From assembly GCA_039208375.1 (NCBI GenBank), contig JBCCRC010000007.1, forward strand, positions 7,248-71,247: 64,000 nucleotides of DNA. The letters run 5' to 3'. The notes beneath the pieces were generated by a model. The model did not search any database, had not been told where the DNA came from, and saw only the letters and a list, made by a program, of their open reading frames with translations. Shown in pieces: positions 55,132-62,909 of the stretch (positions within the stretch are counted from its first letter, which is position 1; every line of letters begins with the position of its first letter). This DNA is from JANQPC01 sp039208375. GTDB taxonomy: Bacteria; Pseudomonadota; Alphaproteobacteria; Rhodobacterales; Rhodobacteraceae. A program made the position numbers and the translations under genes.

Positions 55132-55297
55132 GGGAGGCACCGCCTGGAGCACCACGCCGAAAGCGGGCCGACGGTGACCCCATAATTGGGTTGTCGTCGG
55201 TAATCAGGGCGCTTAGCAGTGCAGCAGGGCTGCCAGGAGCTGCGTGTTGCACCATTCCGCTGTGCCCCGCGGCTCCCGCACCTATGAACGCTATCGC

Positions 55298-55915
55298 TCA
55301 AGGCCCGTCGCCCTTGGCGAGAGGAAGCACGATTTCGAGGATCCCGTTGTTGACCGTCACGACAAGCCGGTCCGGATCCCCGGCATCGGGGCACGGTACA
55401 TGTGCTTCGTAAATCCGCCGGCCATCTGCGCGAACCCTGAGCATCCCGTCGCGCAAGGTCACAGTAACATCTTCACGCTTTACGCCGGGCACATCGGCCA
55501 AGAGATGCCACGCCCCGTGACGCTCGCTGATATCCAGGTCCATGCTGCGGATCGCAGACGAGGCATCGGGCGCTCGAACGCCCGCATCTTCCATAGGCGT
55601 TGTGGCCTTTATGGGCTGCGCCGGAGAGACGCCCGCTTCGGCGTTTGATGGAGACGGGGGGCGTCGGCGGCCAGGTGCCGCGCCCGGCGCTGGGCGCCTT
55701 ACCCCGGTATGGCTATCACCGGCAAAACGCACCCTCAGGCCAGCTTCCGCGCGCAGAGGGCCCTTTTCGGTATCAAACGTTCGAACGTGATGGATCTCAC
55801 CGCCCTCGGGATCACCCGCCCTACGGCTGATCTCGTCCAGTGCATCGCCCAAGGCGCCAAGTATCGCTTCCAGCCCTTGCTCAATCTGCGTTTTGCCGCC
55901 GCGCCCGCTGCTCAT
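55298..55915 (-). CDS. gvpH: GvpH, small heat-shock-like gas vesicle protein
   Basis: 205 residues. The N-terminus (MSSGRGGKTQIEQGLEAILGALGDALDEI) and a proline-rich middle are typical of GvpH. The C-terminal 90 residues form an alpha-crystallin/Hsp20 domain (ERHGAWHLLADVPGVKREDVTVTLRDGMLRV and ending VNNGILEIVLP). GvpH probably chaperones vesicle proteins. The ATG overlaps the gvpJ stop. Confidence 0.9.
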   Translation of the reverse strand: MSSGRGGKTQIEQGLEAILGALGDALDEISRRAGDPEGGEIHHVRTFDTEKGPLRAEAGLRVRFAGDSHTGVRRPAPGAAPGRRRPPSPSNAEAGVSPAQPIKATTPMEDAGVRAPDASSAIRSMDLDISERHGAWHLLADVPGVKREDVTVTLRDGMLRVRADGRRIYEAHVPCPDAGDPDRLVVTVNNGILEIVLPLAKGDGP

Positions 55916-56232
55916 GGCGCCCGCGGCTCCCGTGCCTCCAGCGCCGTAAGCTGCGCCTCGAGTTGGCTCAACCGCTTCAAAAGAAGGGCGTTTTCATTTT
56001 CGATATCCCGGGACGGTCGCGAAAGGTGGGGGTCATCCTCCCACCAGTTGATGCCGATCTCGCGCGCCTTGTCGACGGTGGCGATTAGCAGCCGAAGCCG
56101 GATTGTGAGCAGCTCAATCCCGACGAGCGAAATCGCAACATCGCCCGCAATAACGACACCCTTGTCCAGGATGCGCTCCAAAACATCGGCCAAGCCGTTA
56201 CCGGAGTGAGGTGTCTCCACCGTCAACGCCAT
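55912..56232 (-). CDS. gvpJ: gas vesicle protein GvpJ (GvpA-like with C-terminal tail)
   Basis: 106 residues. A GvpA-like core (LADVLERILDKGVVIAGDVAISLVGIELLTIRLRLLIATVDKAREIG) is followed by INWWEDDPHLS and a charged coiled tail to residue 106. GvpJ is a minor component thought to shape vesicle tips. Three bases after the gvpO stop; its stop overlaps gvpH. Confidence 0.92.
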   Translation of the reverse strand: MALTVETPHSGNGLADVLERILDKGVVIAGDVAISLVGIELLTIRLRLLIATVDKAREIGINWWEDDPHLSRPSRDIENENALLLKRLSQLEAQLTALEAREPRAP

Positions 56233-56235
56233 GGC

Positions 56236-56535
56236 CTAGGCCTCCTCGCGACGATAGCGGTGTGTGCGGGAGCAGAATAGAAGCTCGCCCCTGCCGCCAA
56301 GGCGCACGTCAAATGCCGCGAGCAAGTCGTTATCGCCCATCCTGGCCGGGCTTTCCACGACATCAATCACGATTTGCCAATCTCCCTCCGCGGTGCGCTC
56401 GGTGTGGGCGACGGCATCAATTGGCAGGTCGGTGAGGCCTGCTACGGCCCGGCGGGCAAGTTTAATGGCGTCTATCATGCCGATCCCGTCACCATCGCGT
56501 TCGGACCGAAAGGTTTCTCCGTGGTTCATTTCCAT
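56236..56535 (-). CDS. gvpO: gas vesicle protein GvpO
   Basis: 99 residues from MEMNHGETFRSERDGDG (TGATG overlap with the preceding stop; a GTG one codon earlier also fits). Family phrases: AIKLARRAVAGLTDLPIDAVAHTERTAEGDWQIVIDVVESPARMGDNDLLAAFDVRLGGRGELLFCSRTHRYRR. GvpO is needed for vesicle formation. In line with gvpN and gvpJ. Confidence 0.92.
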   Translation of the reverse strand: MEMNHGETFRSERDGDGIGMIDAIKLARRAVAGLTDLPIDAVAHTERTAEGDWQIVIDVVESPARMGDNDLLAAFDVRLGGRGELLFCSRTHRYRREEA

Positions 56536-56777
56536 CACGAGGCACGTCCTTTCCCGGCGCCCGATCCTTCGATGACGGCCAGCAGGCGGTGGCGTTGACA
56601 GAGGCAGGTTTCGAGTTCGCGGGAACAGCTTTGCGCCCGAGCGAGGGCCATCTCACGCTCCCGTTCAAGGCGCGCGATATTGAATTCGAGCCGCGCAAGC
56701 CTGACCGCCGCTTCCTTTGCGGTCCGGACGGCCGTCGCATGTATGGAGCGCGCCTTTGGCAGAATGTGGTGCTTCAT
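56535..56777 (-). CDS. unrecognised small coiled-coil protein between gvpN and gvpO
   Basis: 80 residues: MKHHILPKARSIHATAVRTAKEAAVRLARLEFNIARLEREREMALARAQSCSRELETCLCQRHRLLAVIEGSGA. A GGGGAG site precedes the ATG and the stop overlaps gvpO. Predicted as one long charged helix with four Cys positions near residues 51-60 (CSRELETCLC). No gas-vesicle family name could be attached; position points to a gas-vesicle function. Confidence 0.7.
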   Translation of the reverse strand: MKHHILPKARSIHATAVRTAKEAAVRLARLEFNIARLEREREMALARAQSCSRELETCLCQRHRLLAVIEGSGAGKGRAS

Positions 56778-56779
56778 GG

Positions 56780-57706
56780 CTAAACTCCCCGTGCTGGCAT
56801 CAGGTGGGTGGCGATCGCGTTTTCTAGGATCGCGGGATCGAGTTCGGGCGCGCGCCCCGATATGACGTCACGGGCAATCGCGGAGAGATCGGGCGCTTCT
56901 GGGCCCATGTCGCGGAGGGCCGTCGCCGCCCGCGCAATCATGATCGCAGCCCTGAGGGAGGACACGGAAACACCAGATGGAAGGGCCCGCAAACATGCCA
57001 CGATGCGGCGGGCGAAGGCCGGATCGACACCGCCCTTCGCCGAAACAACCGCCGCTTCGGTGTCGGCATCAAAACCGCTGAGATCGATCGTCACCATCCG
57101 ATCGAGCAGCGCATCTGGCGCGGTGGTTGCGGCGACATAATCCGCCGGGTTCGATGTGAGAATGATCCGAAACTTGGGATGCGCCCGGATTAGGGGGCGC
57201 AGACTGGCCCGATCTGTTGCAACAAGGATCCCCTCCTCCAAAACGGGCAGGAGAAGTGCATTGGCCTGGGGGCTTGCGCAGGTAAAGTCATCATAGATGA
57301 ACGTGTGCCCTTGCTCCATCGCTTCGGCCAGAAGGGCGTCGGACCAATCCACGCGCGTAGAGGTTTCCGCTCGTCGGATGGATTGGATGTAGTTGTCCAC
57401 CACCTGCGTCTGGGATTGGCCCACAATCCGGCCGACAAAGTCGCTATCATCCAGCCAGTCATGGCCTGACATGGTGCTGATCGGTCGCCCCTGGGCCTCT
57501 GCAAGCCGCCGGGCAAGCGCGGATTTGCCAACGCCGGCAGGCCCCCGAAAATGCAGTGGAATACCGGCGTTGAAATACGTGCTGGCGCGCCCAATAAGCC
57601 TACGAATCTCGGGCGTCTCAACATAGCCGGCGCCAGGCATTGCGGTCACAGGATGAGCCCTTCCGTGATCGTCAGGTCGCGGCCGGATCGGCGCTGTCAC
57701 AGTCAT
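56780..57706 (-). CDS. gvpN: gas vesicle AAA+ ATPase GvpN (MoxR-like)
   Basis: 308 residues, GGGAGG site before ATG. Walker A GPAGVGKS at 55-62, preceded by GIPLHFR, and Walker B FIYDDFT near 135-141, with ILTSNPADYVA as sensor. GvpN has been shown in other systems to enlarge vesicles by moving GvpA into the growing shell. Follows the ligase gene after 60 bases. Confidence 0.94.
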   Translation of the reverse strand: MTVTAPIRPRPDDHGRAHPVTAMPGAGYVETPEIRRLIGRASTYFNAGIPLHFRGPAGVGKSALARRLAEAQGRPISTMSGHDWLDDSDFVGRIVGQSQTQVVDNYIQSIRRAETSTRVDWSDALLAEAMEQGHTFIYDDFTCASPQANALLLPVLEEGILVATDRASLRPLIRAHPKFRIILTSNPADYVAATTAPDALLDRMVTIDLSGFDADTEAAVVSAKGGVDPAFARRIVACLRALPSGVSVSSLRAAIMIARAATALRDMGPEAPDLSAIARDVISGRAPELDPAILENAIATHLMPARGV

Positions 57707-57766
57707 AGCCTCCCGCCACGAACACGTCTGGTTTTGAGAGGTGCTGCGATTCTGGTTGAGAAGTCG

Positions 57767-59050
57767 TCAATTTCCGGCCGGTTCTTGCAACGGCCAGTCC
57801 GTAAGCTTTCCCATGGTGTTCCGGGGAAGCGCCGGCCCGAAGGTGAAATGCATCGGGCGCGCGGCGGCCTCTAGCGCGCGTGATGCATGTGCCCGAAGGC
57901 GTTCCTCAAGTTCATTGATATCCCCTGTGGATGCGGGAACCACAAATGCTTTCAGCCGCGATGCGCCGGGCCTGACGGCGGCATCCACAACACCGGGGCA
58001 CGCGCACAACACTTCACGCACATTGCGGAGAGACACGTTTACTCCGGCAACAACCACTGCCGCGTCAAGCCGCCGTTCGGGGCGAAACTCGCGATCCGCA
58101 GACCACTTCAAAGCATCTTGAAGCGGCAGTTGCCGCCCGTATCCAACGCTGAACACGCCGTTTTCGGATCGCGCAAGATGGTCGTGAAGCGTGAACGGCG
58201 CTTGGCCATCGGTGCGCCACCCCAGCCCGCCCGTTTCGGTTGATCCGAAGACTTCCGTTAACGTCTCCAGGCCACTTTCCTTCACCTCGCGCCAGAGCCC
58301 GTCCGAACTCGGCCCTGATGAGCACACCCCGCCCACACCCTCGGGAATCTCAAAGCCCCCCGACGCCAGCGCACCCCAGTCGCGCGGTGTTCCTATTACA
58401 AGATCACCTGCCTTAAGGCGCCGGGCGACCGCGCTGGCTGGGCGGCCCCACAGATCAAGACTTTCAGCGCCCGTTACATCCGGCAGGATCACTGAATAGA
58501 GCGCGCCATAGATGTGATGGGCCGGAACAAGCGACACGATTCTGTGGGGCGGAGCAGCTGCGATCTGAGGGAGGGCGAGAAAGGCGTGCATCTCAGCCCG
58601 CAAGGATAAAAGCGTATGGCGCAGATGCTTCGGCGGGCCGGTGCTGCCCGAGGTCGCGAACACCAATGCCGCGTCGTCGCCTGCAAGCCGCAAATGCTCC
58701 GCGGCCAGATCGGCCCAATCGCCGACGGTTCGGCGCACGGTGAGATAGTCATCCGCGCCCGTTCGGTCCATCTCGAAAAAGCGCGACACATCCATCGCAA
58801 GATCAAGCCGGGCCAAGCTATCCAGCCCAAGCCCGGCTTCATTGATCTTGAGAGCCCTCAGCTCTGCTTGGCTTAAGCCAGGGCCTGTCAGCCGGTTGGC
58901 GGCGGCAGGGTCTACTTGCCCTTTGCGGCCCATGTTACGAAGTGAATGGGCGCCGACGTGGGTCAGCAACCGCAGGCACGCATCCGGCCGAAGGGCCCCG
59001 GCTGCTTTCAACTGGCCGGTCGCAAGTGGTGCGGAACGGCTAGGCGGCAT
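57767..59050 (-). CDS. pcl: p-coumarate-CoA ligase-like AMP-forming enzyme with acyl-carrier-like N-terminus
   Basis: 427 residues from MPPSRSAPLATGQLKAAG; a GTG 7 codons upstream is also possible. The adenylation core has the P-loop ATSGSTGPPKHLRHT (near 132-146), FGSTETGGLGWRT, and a terminal LPRNTMGKLTDWPL with the catalytic Lys. At about 300 residues the core is compact relative to ~500-residue ligases. Residues 60-120 look like an acyl carrier protein: GLGLDSLARLDLAMDV with a candidate attachment Ser78, then TVGDWADLA. In purple bacteria pcl activates p-coumarate for loading onto PYP; tal and pyp here support that assignment. Confidence 0.85.
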   Translation of the reverse strand: MPPSRSAPLATGQLKAAGALRPDACLRLLTHVGAHSLRNMGRKGQVDPAAANRLTGPGLSQAELRALKINEAGLGLDSLARLDLAMDVSRFFEMDRTGADDYLTVRRTVGDWADLAAEHLRLAGDDAALVFATSGSTGPPKHLRHTLLSLRAEMHAFLALPQIAAAPPHRIVSLVPAHHIYGALYSVILPDVTGAESLDLWGRPASAVARRLKAGDLVIGTPRDWGALASGGFEIPEGVGGVCSSGPSSDGLWREVKESGLETLTEVFGSTETGGLGWRTDGQAPFTLHDHLARSENGVFSVGYGRQLPLQDALKWSADREFRPERRLDAAVVVAGVNVSLRNVREVLCACPGVVDAAVRPGASRLKAFVVPASTGDINELEERLRAHASRALEAAARPMHFTFGPALPRNTMGKLTDWPLQEPAGN

Positions 59051-59522
59051 CCAGCGTTCCAAGAAACTCACCTGCCAGGCTGCGGTAATGGTGCCGAATG
59101 CCCGCGATGCGCGCCTTAAGCTCCAGCATCTCAGCAGCCAAGTCAGCCGGGGTCATACGGTCAAGATCCTGCTTGAGCGCGACGTCAACGTCCGCACCGG
59201 GATCGTAGCTTTCGATCTTCCAGAGCGCGTCTTCAAGGCTGTCGAACTCCCACGCTTCCACAGTGTCGGTTTTTTGATCCGAGATATGGAAAAGACGGAT
59301 GGCAAGAACGAAGGCACCAGAGCTCGTCCGGTAAAGGTTGATCTCATACCAGTAGGGAATCTCGGGCGTGTAGCTCATCGCCATACCCAACTCGGCACCG
59401 CTGAAGCGCAGCGGTCGGCCGCCATTGCGGGCGATCCGGAACGGCCGCGCCTCGCCAACATTTGCCACAGGCGGCGGGGCCATCATGTCGGCCGGTGCCT
59501 GGTCTTCCATCGGATAGGACAT
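59040..59522 (-). CDS. unknown protein, shared PLxFxG domain (copy A)
   Basis: 160 residues from MSYPMEDQAPADMMAP, chosen because GAGG lies eight bases upstream. Core: FRIARNGGRPLRFSGAELGMAM, WYEINLYRTSSGAFVLAIRLFH, then VEAWEFDSLEDALWKIESY and a helical tail. By eye this core recurs in the proteins at 59539-60066 and 61286-61735. No enzyme motif is seen. It lies between pyp and pcl, so a role in PYP or vesicle biology is inferred only. Confidence 0.7.
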   Translation of the reverse strand: MSYPMEDQAPADMMAPPPVANVGEARPFRIARNGGRPLRFSGAELGMAMSYTPEIPYWYEINLYRTSSGAFVLAIRLFHISDQKTDTVEAWEFDSLEDALWKIESYDPGADVDVALKQDLDRMTPADLAAEMLELKARIAGIRHHYRSLAGEFLGTLDAA

Positions 59523-59538
59523 TGAAGTCACCTCGGAT

Positions 59539-60066
59539 CTAGATCTTGACGTAGTTCAGTACGGCCGCACGCAGGCGCGTGAGCTGGCTTTCGAATAGTT
59601 GCAACGGGCCGTCCGCCGCGACAGGCTGCAGGCCGCCACATGCGGGCAGCAGGCAAGCGGACGGTCGACACGCAGCGATGCAGCGCTCAAGCGTATCGGC
59701 GTTATCGACGGCATTGGCACGATAGCTTGGCCGTGCCGGCAGGCCCGGCGGCGGCAAAAGCGTTGCGGCGAAAACCGCCGCACCTGCCTCCCGCAAATAG
59801 AGTGCGGCGCTCTGGGCCACCCCACCCCCCTCTTCACACCCCAAAACATGGACCTCCAGAATGGGAACACCGCGAAAGCACAGTGGCCTCAAGCCGTCGC
59901 GCCACAGGCGCAGCATGCGCCAAGACGGCACAAGGGCACCGGCGTCCGGCGGCTGAACCAGCGTTTCGGCCTGGGGCGCTTCAGCCGGAGGGTTGCGGGG
60001 CTCTCCGCCCCGCAACTCCCCAACAAGCCGCCGCAGTTCATCACTGATCGTAACGGAATGCTCCAT
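59539..60066 (-). CDS. unknown protein, shared PLxFxG domain (copy B), cysteine-rich
   Basis: 175 residues from MEHSVTISDELRRLVGEL; a GTG two codons upstream is possible. Core: WRDGLRPLCFRGVPILEVHVLG and SAALYLREAGAAVFAATLL, similar to the cores of the 160- and 149-residue neighbours. A Cys cluster follows (CIAACRPSACLLPACGG, four Cys). It lies 27 bases downstream of pyp. Function unknown; metal or redox binding by the Cys cluster is possible. Confidence 0.7.
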   Translation of the reverse strand: MEHSVTISDELRRLVGELRGGEPRNPPAEAPQAETLVQPPDAGALVPSWRMLRLWRDGLRPLCFRGVPILEVHVLGCEEGGGVAQSAALYLREAGAAVFAATLLPPPGLPARPSYRANAVDNADTLERCIAACRPSACLLPACGGLQPVAADGPLQLFESQLTRLRAAVLNYVKI

Positions 60067-60093
60067 CGCCACCTTGCAGGCCCTCGTATGCCG

Positions 60094-60468
60094 TCAAACA
60101 CGCTTGACGAACATCCAGCAGTGCTGGCCGTCAGGTTGCGATTTGAGATGGATTTTCACGCCCACATCAGCGCCCTTGTACGCAAAGTGGTAGTCGAACA
60201 TGACGTTCACCTGCCCGGTCTTGTGGAACTGCAGGAACTCGCCATGAAAGCGCTTGCCTTTGGCACAGGGGGCGACTTCGTTGAAGAAGTCTTTCCCGAT
60301 CATCTCTTCGGGCGTGCGGTTAGCGATCAGGCCTTCGGCCTTGTTGTATTTCACGATCTTGCCACTGCGATCGAGCATGACGGCCCCAAAGGGAAGATAC
60401 TCGGCGCGCTGCGGTTCGCGTGCCAGGATGTTGTCGAGGTCCTGGCTCCCGAAGGGAATGATTTCCAT
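60094..60468 (-). CDS. pyp: photoactive yellow protein
   Basis: 124 residues with an AAGGAA site. PAS-fold blue-light receptor: Cys68 (NEVAPCAKG) carries p-coumarate by thioester; Tyr41 and Glu45 (KYNKAEG) hydrogen-bond the phenolate and Arg51 gates the pocket, matching Tyr42, Glu46 and Arg52 of Halorhodospira PYP. Thr50 is Ala49 here, as in R. capsulatus as I recall, where the protein shows an extra near-UV absorbing form. Ends YVFVKRV-like (CWMFVKRV). It lies inside the leftward array leading to the gvp genes. Confidence 0.97.
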   Translation of the reverse strand: MEIIPFGSQDLDNILAREPQRAEYLPFGAVMLDRSGKIVKYNKAEGLIANRTPEEMIGKDFFNEVAPCAKGKRFHGEFLQFHKTGQVNVMFDYHFAYKGADVGVKIHLKSQPDGQHCWMFVKRV

Positions 60469-60484
60469 CGTAGTTTCCTTGTTC

Positions 60485-60922
60485 TCAGGCCTGGGGCTCG
60501 TCAGTCATGTCCACACCATCCTCGTCTTGAAGGAAGGAGTCGGACTTCGTGAGCGACATGTCGTGGATACGTTTCACGGGGTGTCCACCGAACTCGGGAT
60601 CCAGTTTGTCCCTGCCCTCGGCGGTCGCCCATTTATAGTCGATCGTGCCAAGCGTCACGATACATTGCGGGATCACCTCGAAACGCTGCTTATGACCGTA
60701 CTTCGCGGTGTCGATCTCCACGCCTTCGGCTTCACCAAACTCCGCAAGAGCTTCGAGCCCTTCGATTTCGGCTTCTACTTCGACGCGTGCGGTGTTCGAA
60801 ATCATCTCGGCCGCGGCTTGCAAAACCCATTCGGGATGGTCGCCGCGGACGACGAGGCCAAGCCCCGCATGCCGGAATTCGAACCGGCCGTCGACTTGGA
60901 TCAATTGCCCTACTTCATCCAT
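60485..60922 (-). CDS. unknown protein preceding pyp
   Basis: 145 residues from MDEVGQLIQVDGRFEFRHAGLGL with AAGGAG 10 bases upstream. It has alternating strand-like and helical segments (GHKQRFEVIPQCIVTLGTIDYKWATAEGRDKL, HPVKRIHDMSL). I do not recognise the family. It is the first gene of the leftward array, 16 bases before pyp, so it should be cotranscribed with pyp. Confidence 0.7.
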   Translation of the reverse strand: MDEVGQLIQVDGRFEFRHAGLGLVVRGDHPEWVLQAAAEMISNTARVEVEAEIEGLEALAEFGEAEGVEIDTAKYGHKQRFEVIPQCIVTLGTIDYKWATAEGRDKLDPEFGGHPVKRIHDMSLTKSDSFLQDEDGVDMTDEPQA

Positions 60923-61080
60923 TCGCTGAATGCTCCTTTCGGCGGCAGTGGCATGGGAACCGGTCGCCATTGCGCATGGCCGGGGTGGTATCAACCGAGT
61001 TCTCAATGAATTCTTTATCGCCGGCCGGTTTCGGGTACGGTGGTAAGCAGTGTGTTAACGATTGAAGGGGGAACGCCGCG
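60923..61080. promoter_or_regulatory. divergent promoter region for the pyp array
   Basis: 158 bases separate the array's first gene (leftward) from a rightward micro-protein gene. This is the most likely origin of the long pyp-gvp transcript. A CCGGCCGG palindrome and AT-rich TTCATTGAG and GATAAAG stretches occur on the leftward strand, but no consensus -35/-10 pair or known redox or light regulator site was identified. Confidence 0.45.
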
Positions 61081-61239
61081 ATGTATGACACCGGCCGAGT
61101 GGAAATGCGGGTTCAGGAGAACGGTGAGGATACGTTGGTGTATTCTTTCGCGGGCGTCACAGAGGCATCCGAGATGCTTGCGTTTTTAAAGGATTTCTTC
61201 CCGGGGGCCCGGTTCGTGATCGAGCCACAGCGCCACTAA
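61081..61239 (+). CDS. unknown micro-protein divergent from the pyp array
   Basis: 52 residues: MYDTGRVEMRVQENGEDTLVYSF then AGVTEASEMLAFLKDFFPGARFVIEPQRH. GAAGGGGGA lies 7-15 bases upstream of the ATG. Two strands and one helix are likely. Not recognised. The good ribosome site and balanced codon use argue for a real gene. Confidence 0.65.
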   Translation: MYDTGRVEMRVQENGEDTLVYSFAGVTEASEMLAFLKDFFPGARFVIEPQRH

Positions 61240-61285
61240 ACGCCCGTTCACCTACCGCTAACGGGGCTGTTGTAACTGGCACGCC

Positions 61286-61735
61286 ATGTCGCCCAGGATG
61301 CCGCATCCCAAGGGGCCTGATTGGCCGATTGTCGTTGCCAAACGCGTTGGCGCGCCGCCCTTGCGATTCAAAGGGGCCTTGCTTGATCGGCGTGAGGCCG
61401 CCTTGGGCGGCGCAACGATTTGGGTGGCGCTCTGGGCGCAGCGCAATGGCGGCTTTGTTGTTGGCCTAAGCGATGGCACAACCGAAAACGCATTCAAAAG
61501 CAAGACAGTCGATGCCCTGCTCGACGCGGTAACTGCAGCGTGCCACGGCGCCGCGTTTGAACCCGCGCAGGAACCCGCCCCCCTTACTACTCTGCTGAGA
61601 CAAGCAGTGGATTATCGGCAACGGGCCGCCGCACTTCGGCGCCTCGTCGGCGCGGCCATGGCGGACTGGGAAGCGAAGCCGCCGCCCGCGCCCGTAGACG
61701 GCAACCGCAATCGCAAAGGAGCCCCTGATGCCTGA
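61286..61735 (+). CDS. unknown protein, shared PLxFxG domain (copy C)
   Basis: 149 residues from MSPRMPHPKGPDWPIVVAKR; a second Met four codons on is possible. Core: KRVGAPPLRFKGALLDRRE and WVALWAQRNGGFVVGLSDG, then SKTVDALLDAVTAAC, aligning by eye with copies A and B on the other strand. Its tail is basic. Overlaps the next gene by eight bases, so the pair is coupled. Confidence 0.68.
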   Translation: MSPRMPHPKGPDWPIVVAKRVGAPPLRFKGALLDRREAALGGATIWVALWAQRNGGFVVGLSDGTTENAFKSKTVDALLDAVTAACHGAAFEPAQEPAPLTTLLRQAVDYRQRAAALRRLVGAAMADWEAKPPPAPVDGNRNRKGAPDA

Positions 61736-62696
61736 TGGAAGCTATCGCGAAGGTGTAGCCAGCGCGCGCCGAGAGGCGCGCCTGCGTATTGCCCAGTTGC
61801 GCCAGGAACGACTACACAAACGCCGGGCCGCCCGGCTTGGCTCCGTAGCAGAGGCAACCGCGGAACGGCCCAGAGACGGCATGACAAACGCGACGGAGCC
61901 ATTGTTTGAGCACACGGTGCCTCAACCGCCGTCCGGCGAAGACCCGATTGGCGCTGCCGAACGGCCCGACACCGGAGAGGCGAGTGGCGCTTTGGATGCA
62001 TCTGAGCCCACCGACGCGGGCGATGCACCGGTGGGCGTGCCGCTCAACGATGGTGTTGCGGAACCGTTTGTCGCCACGGAAGCCGAAGCTACATCGGAAA
62101 AGGAAGGCACAGCCGAAACACCGGCCGATGCGCCACAGGCCGACCCGCCGCACGAAACGCCCGATGCAGAGCATCCTGTATCCACGACGCTAACGCCGGC
62201 ATCAGAAGTCGCCGAGAGGATGGTTGCGACAGCGCCGCCCGCCGCTGCCGCGCCAAGCATCGATAGCGCTGAGACGCCTGATGAGGCTCCAGAGACCCCC
62301 AAGATGGATAGCGCCGCGCCACCTCAGCGCACCGCCGCTGCAGCATCGACCGGCGAGACCAGTGTTCCGAGGCCAGAGATGGCCGCAGGCCTCCCCGCGA
62401 TGGAAAGCGTCGGGCCGCCCGAGCACATTGCCGATGCCGCATCAAGCAACGAACCCGCACCGACAAACCCAGACCCAGCTAAGGATCCGGATACACGGGC
62501 AAGTGACCTCTACACCCTTCCCGGCGCCGGAGTTGGCCTTGTGTGGATGTTCAACCAGTGTGGCGTGCAAACCCTTGCAGACCTTGCCCAAGCAGATCCA
62601 GATGAGCTGGCCAGGGATCTGGGGGTGATCGGGCAGTTGATCCGCCTCGACAGTTTCATCGACTACGCGCGCGGCAACGCCAACAGCAGTGCGTGA
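61728..62696 (+). CDS. unknown protein with basic N-terminus, acidic linker and helix-hairpin-helix-like end
   Basis: 322 residues, AAAGGAG before the ATG. Residues 1-45 are rich in Arg (ARREARLRIAQLRQERLHKRRAARLG). Residues 55-255 are low-complexity Ala/Pro/Glu/Thr. The last 60 residues (LYTLPGAGVGLVWMFNQCGVQTLADLAQADPDELARDLGVI) look like a helix-hairpin-helix unit, common in DNA-binding or scaffold proteins. Function unknown. It ends 28 bases before the convergent tRNA gene. Confidence 0.7.
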   Translation: MPDGSYREGVASARREARLRIAQLRQERLHKRRAARLGSVAEATAERPRDGMTNATEPLFEHTVPQPPSGEDPIGAAERPDTGEASGALDASEPTDAGDAPVGVPLNDGVAEPFVATEAEATSEKEGTAETPADAPQADPPHETPDAEHPVSTTLTPASEVAERMVATAPPAAAAPSIDSAETPDEAPETPKMDSAAPPQRTAAAASTGETSVPRPEMAAGLPAMESVGPPEHIADAASSNEPAPTNPDPAKDPDTRASDLYTLPGAGVGLVWMFNQCGVQTLADLAQADPDELARDLGVIGQLIRLDSFIDYARGNANSSA

Positions 62697-62724
62697 AATC
62701 GTCGTGCAGCATCCTGGGGGATCT

Positions 62725-62801
<77 letters not shown>

Positions 62802-62909
62802 CCAAGTTGCGATGGATTAAATCAGCCGGGCGGGAACCGCAAGGGCCGCTCGAACGAAAACTCTCAACACCGTCGCGCCTGCAATGCATCCTTGCACCAG
62901 GGGCATGGC

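Noticed and set aside
60094..60468. Generic PAS-domain protein instead of PYP
   Set aside because: Length, the chromophore Cys68 context and the Tyr41/Glu45/Arg51 pocket are specific to PYP.
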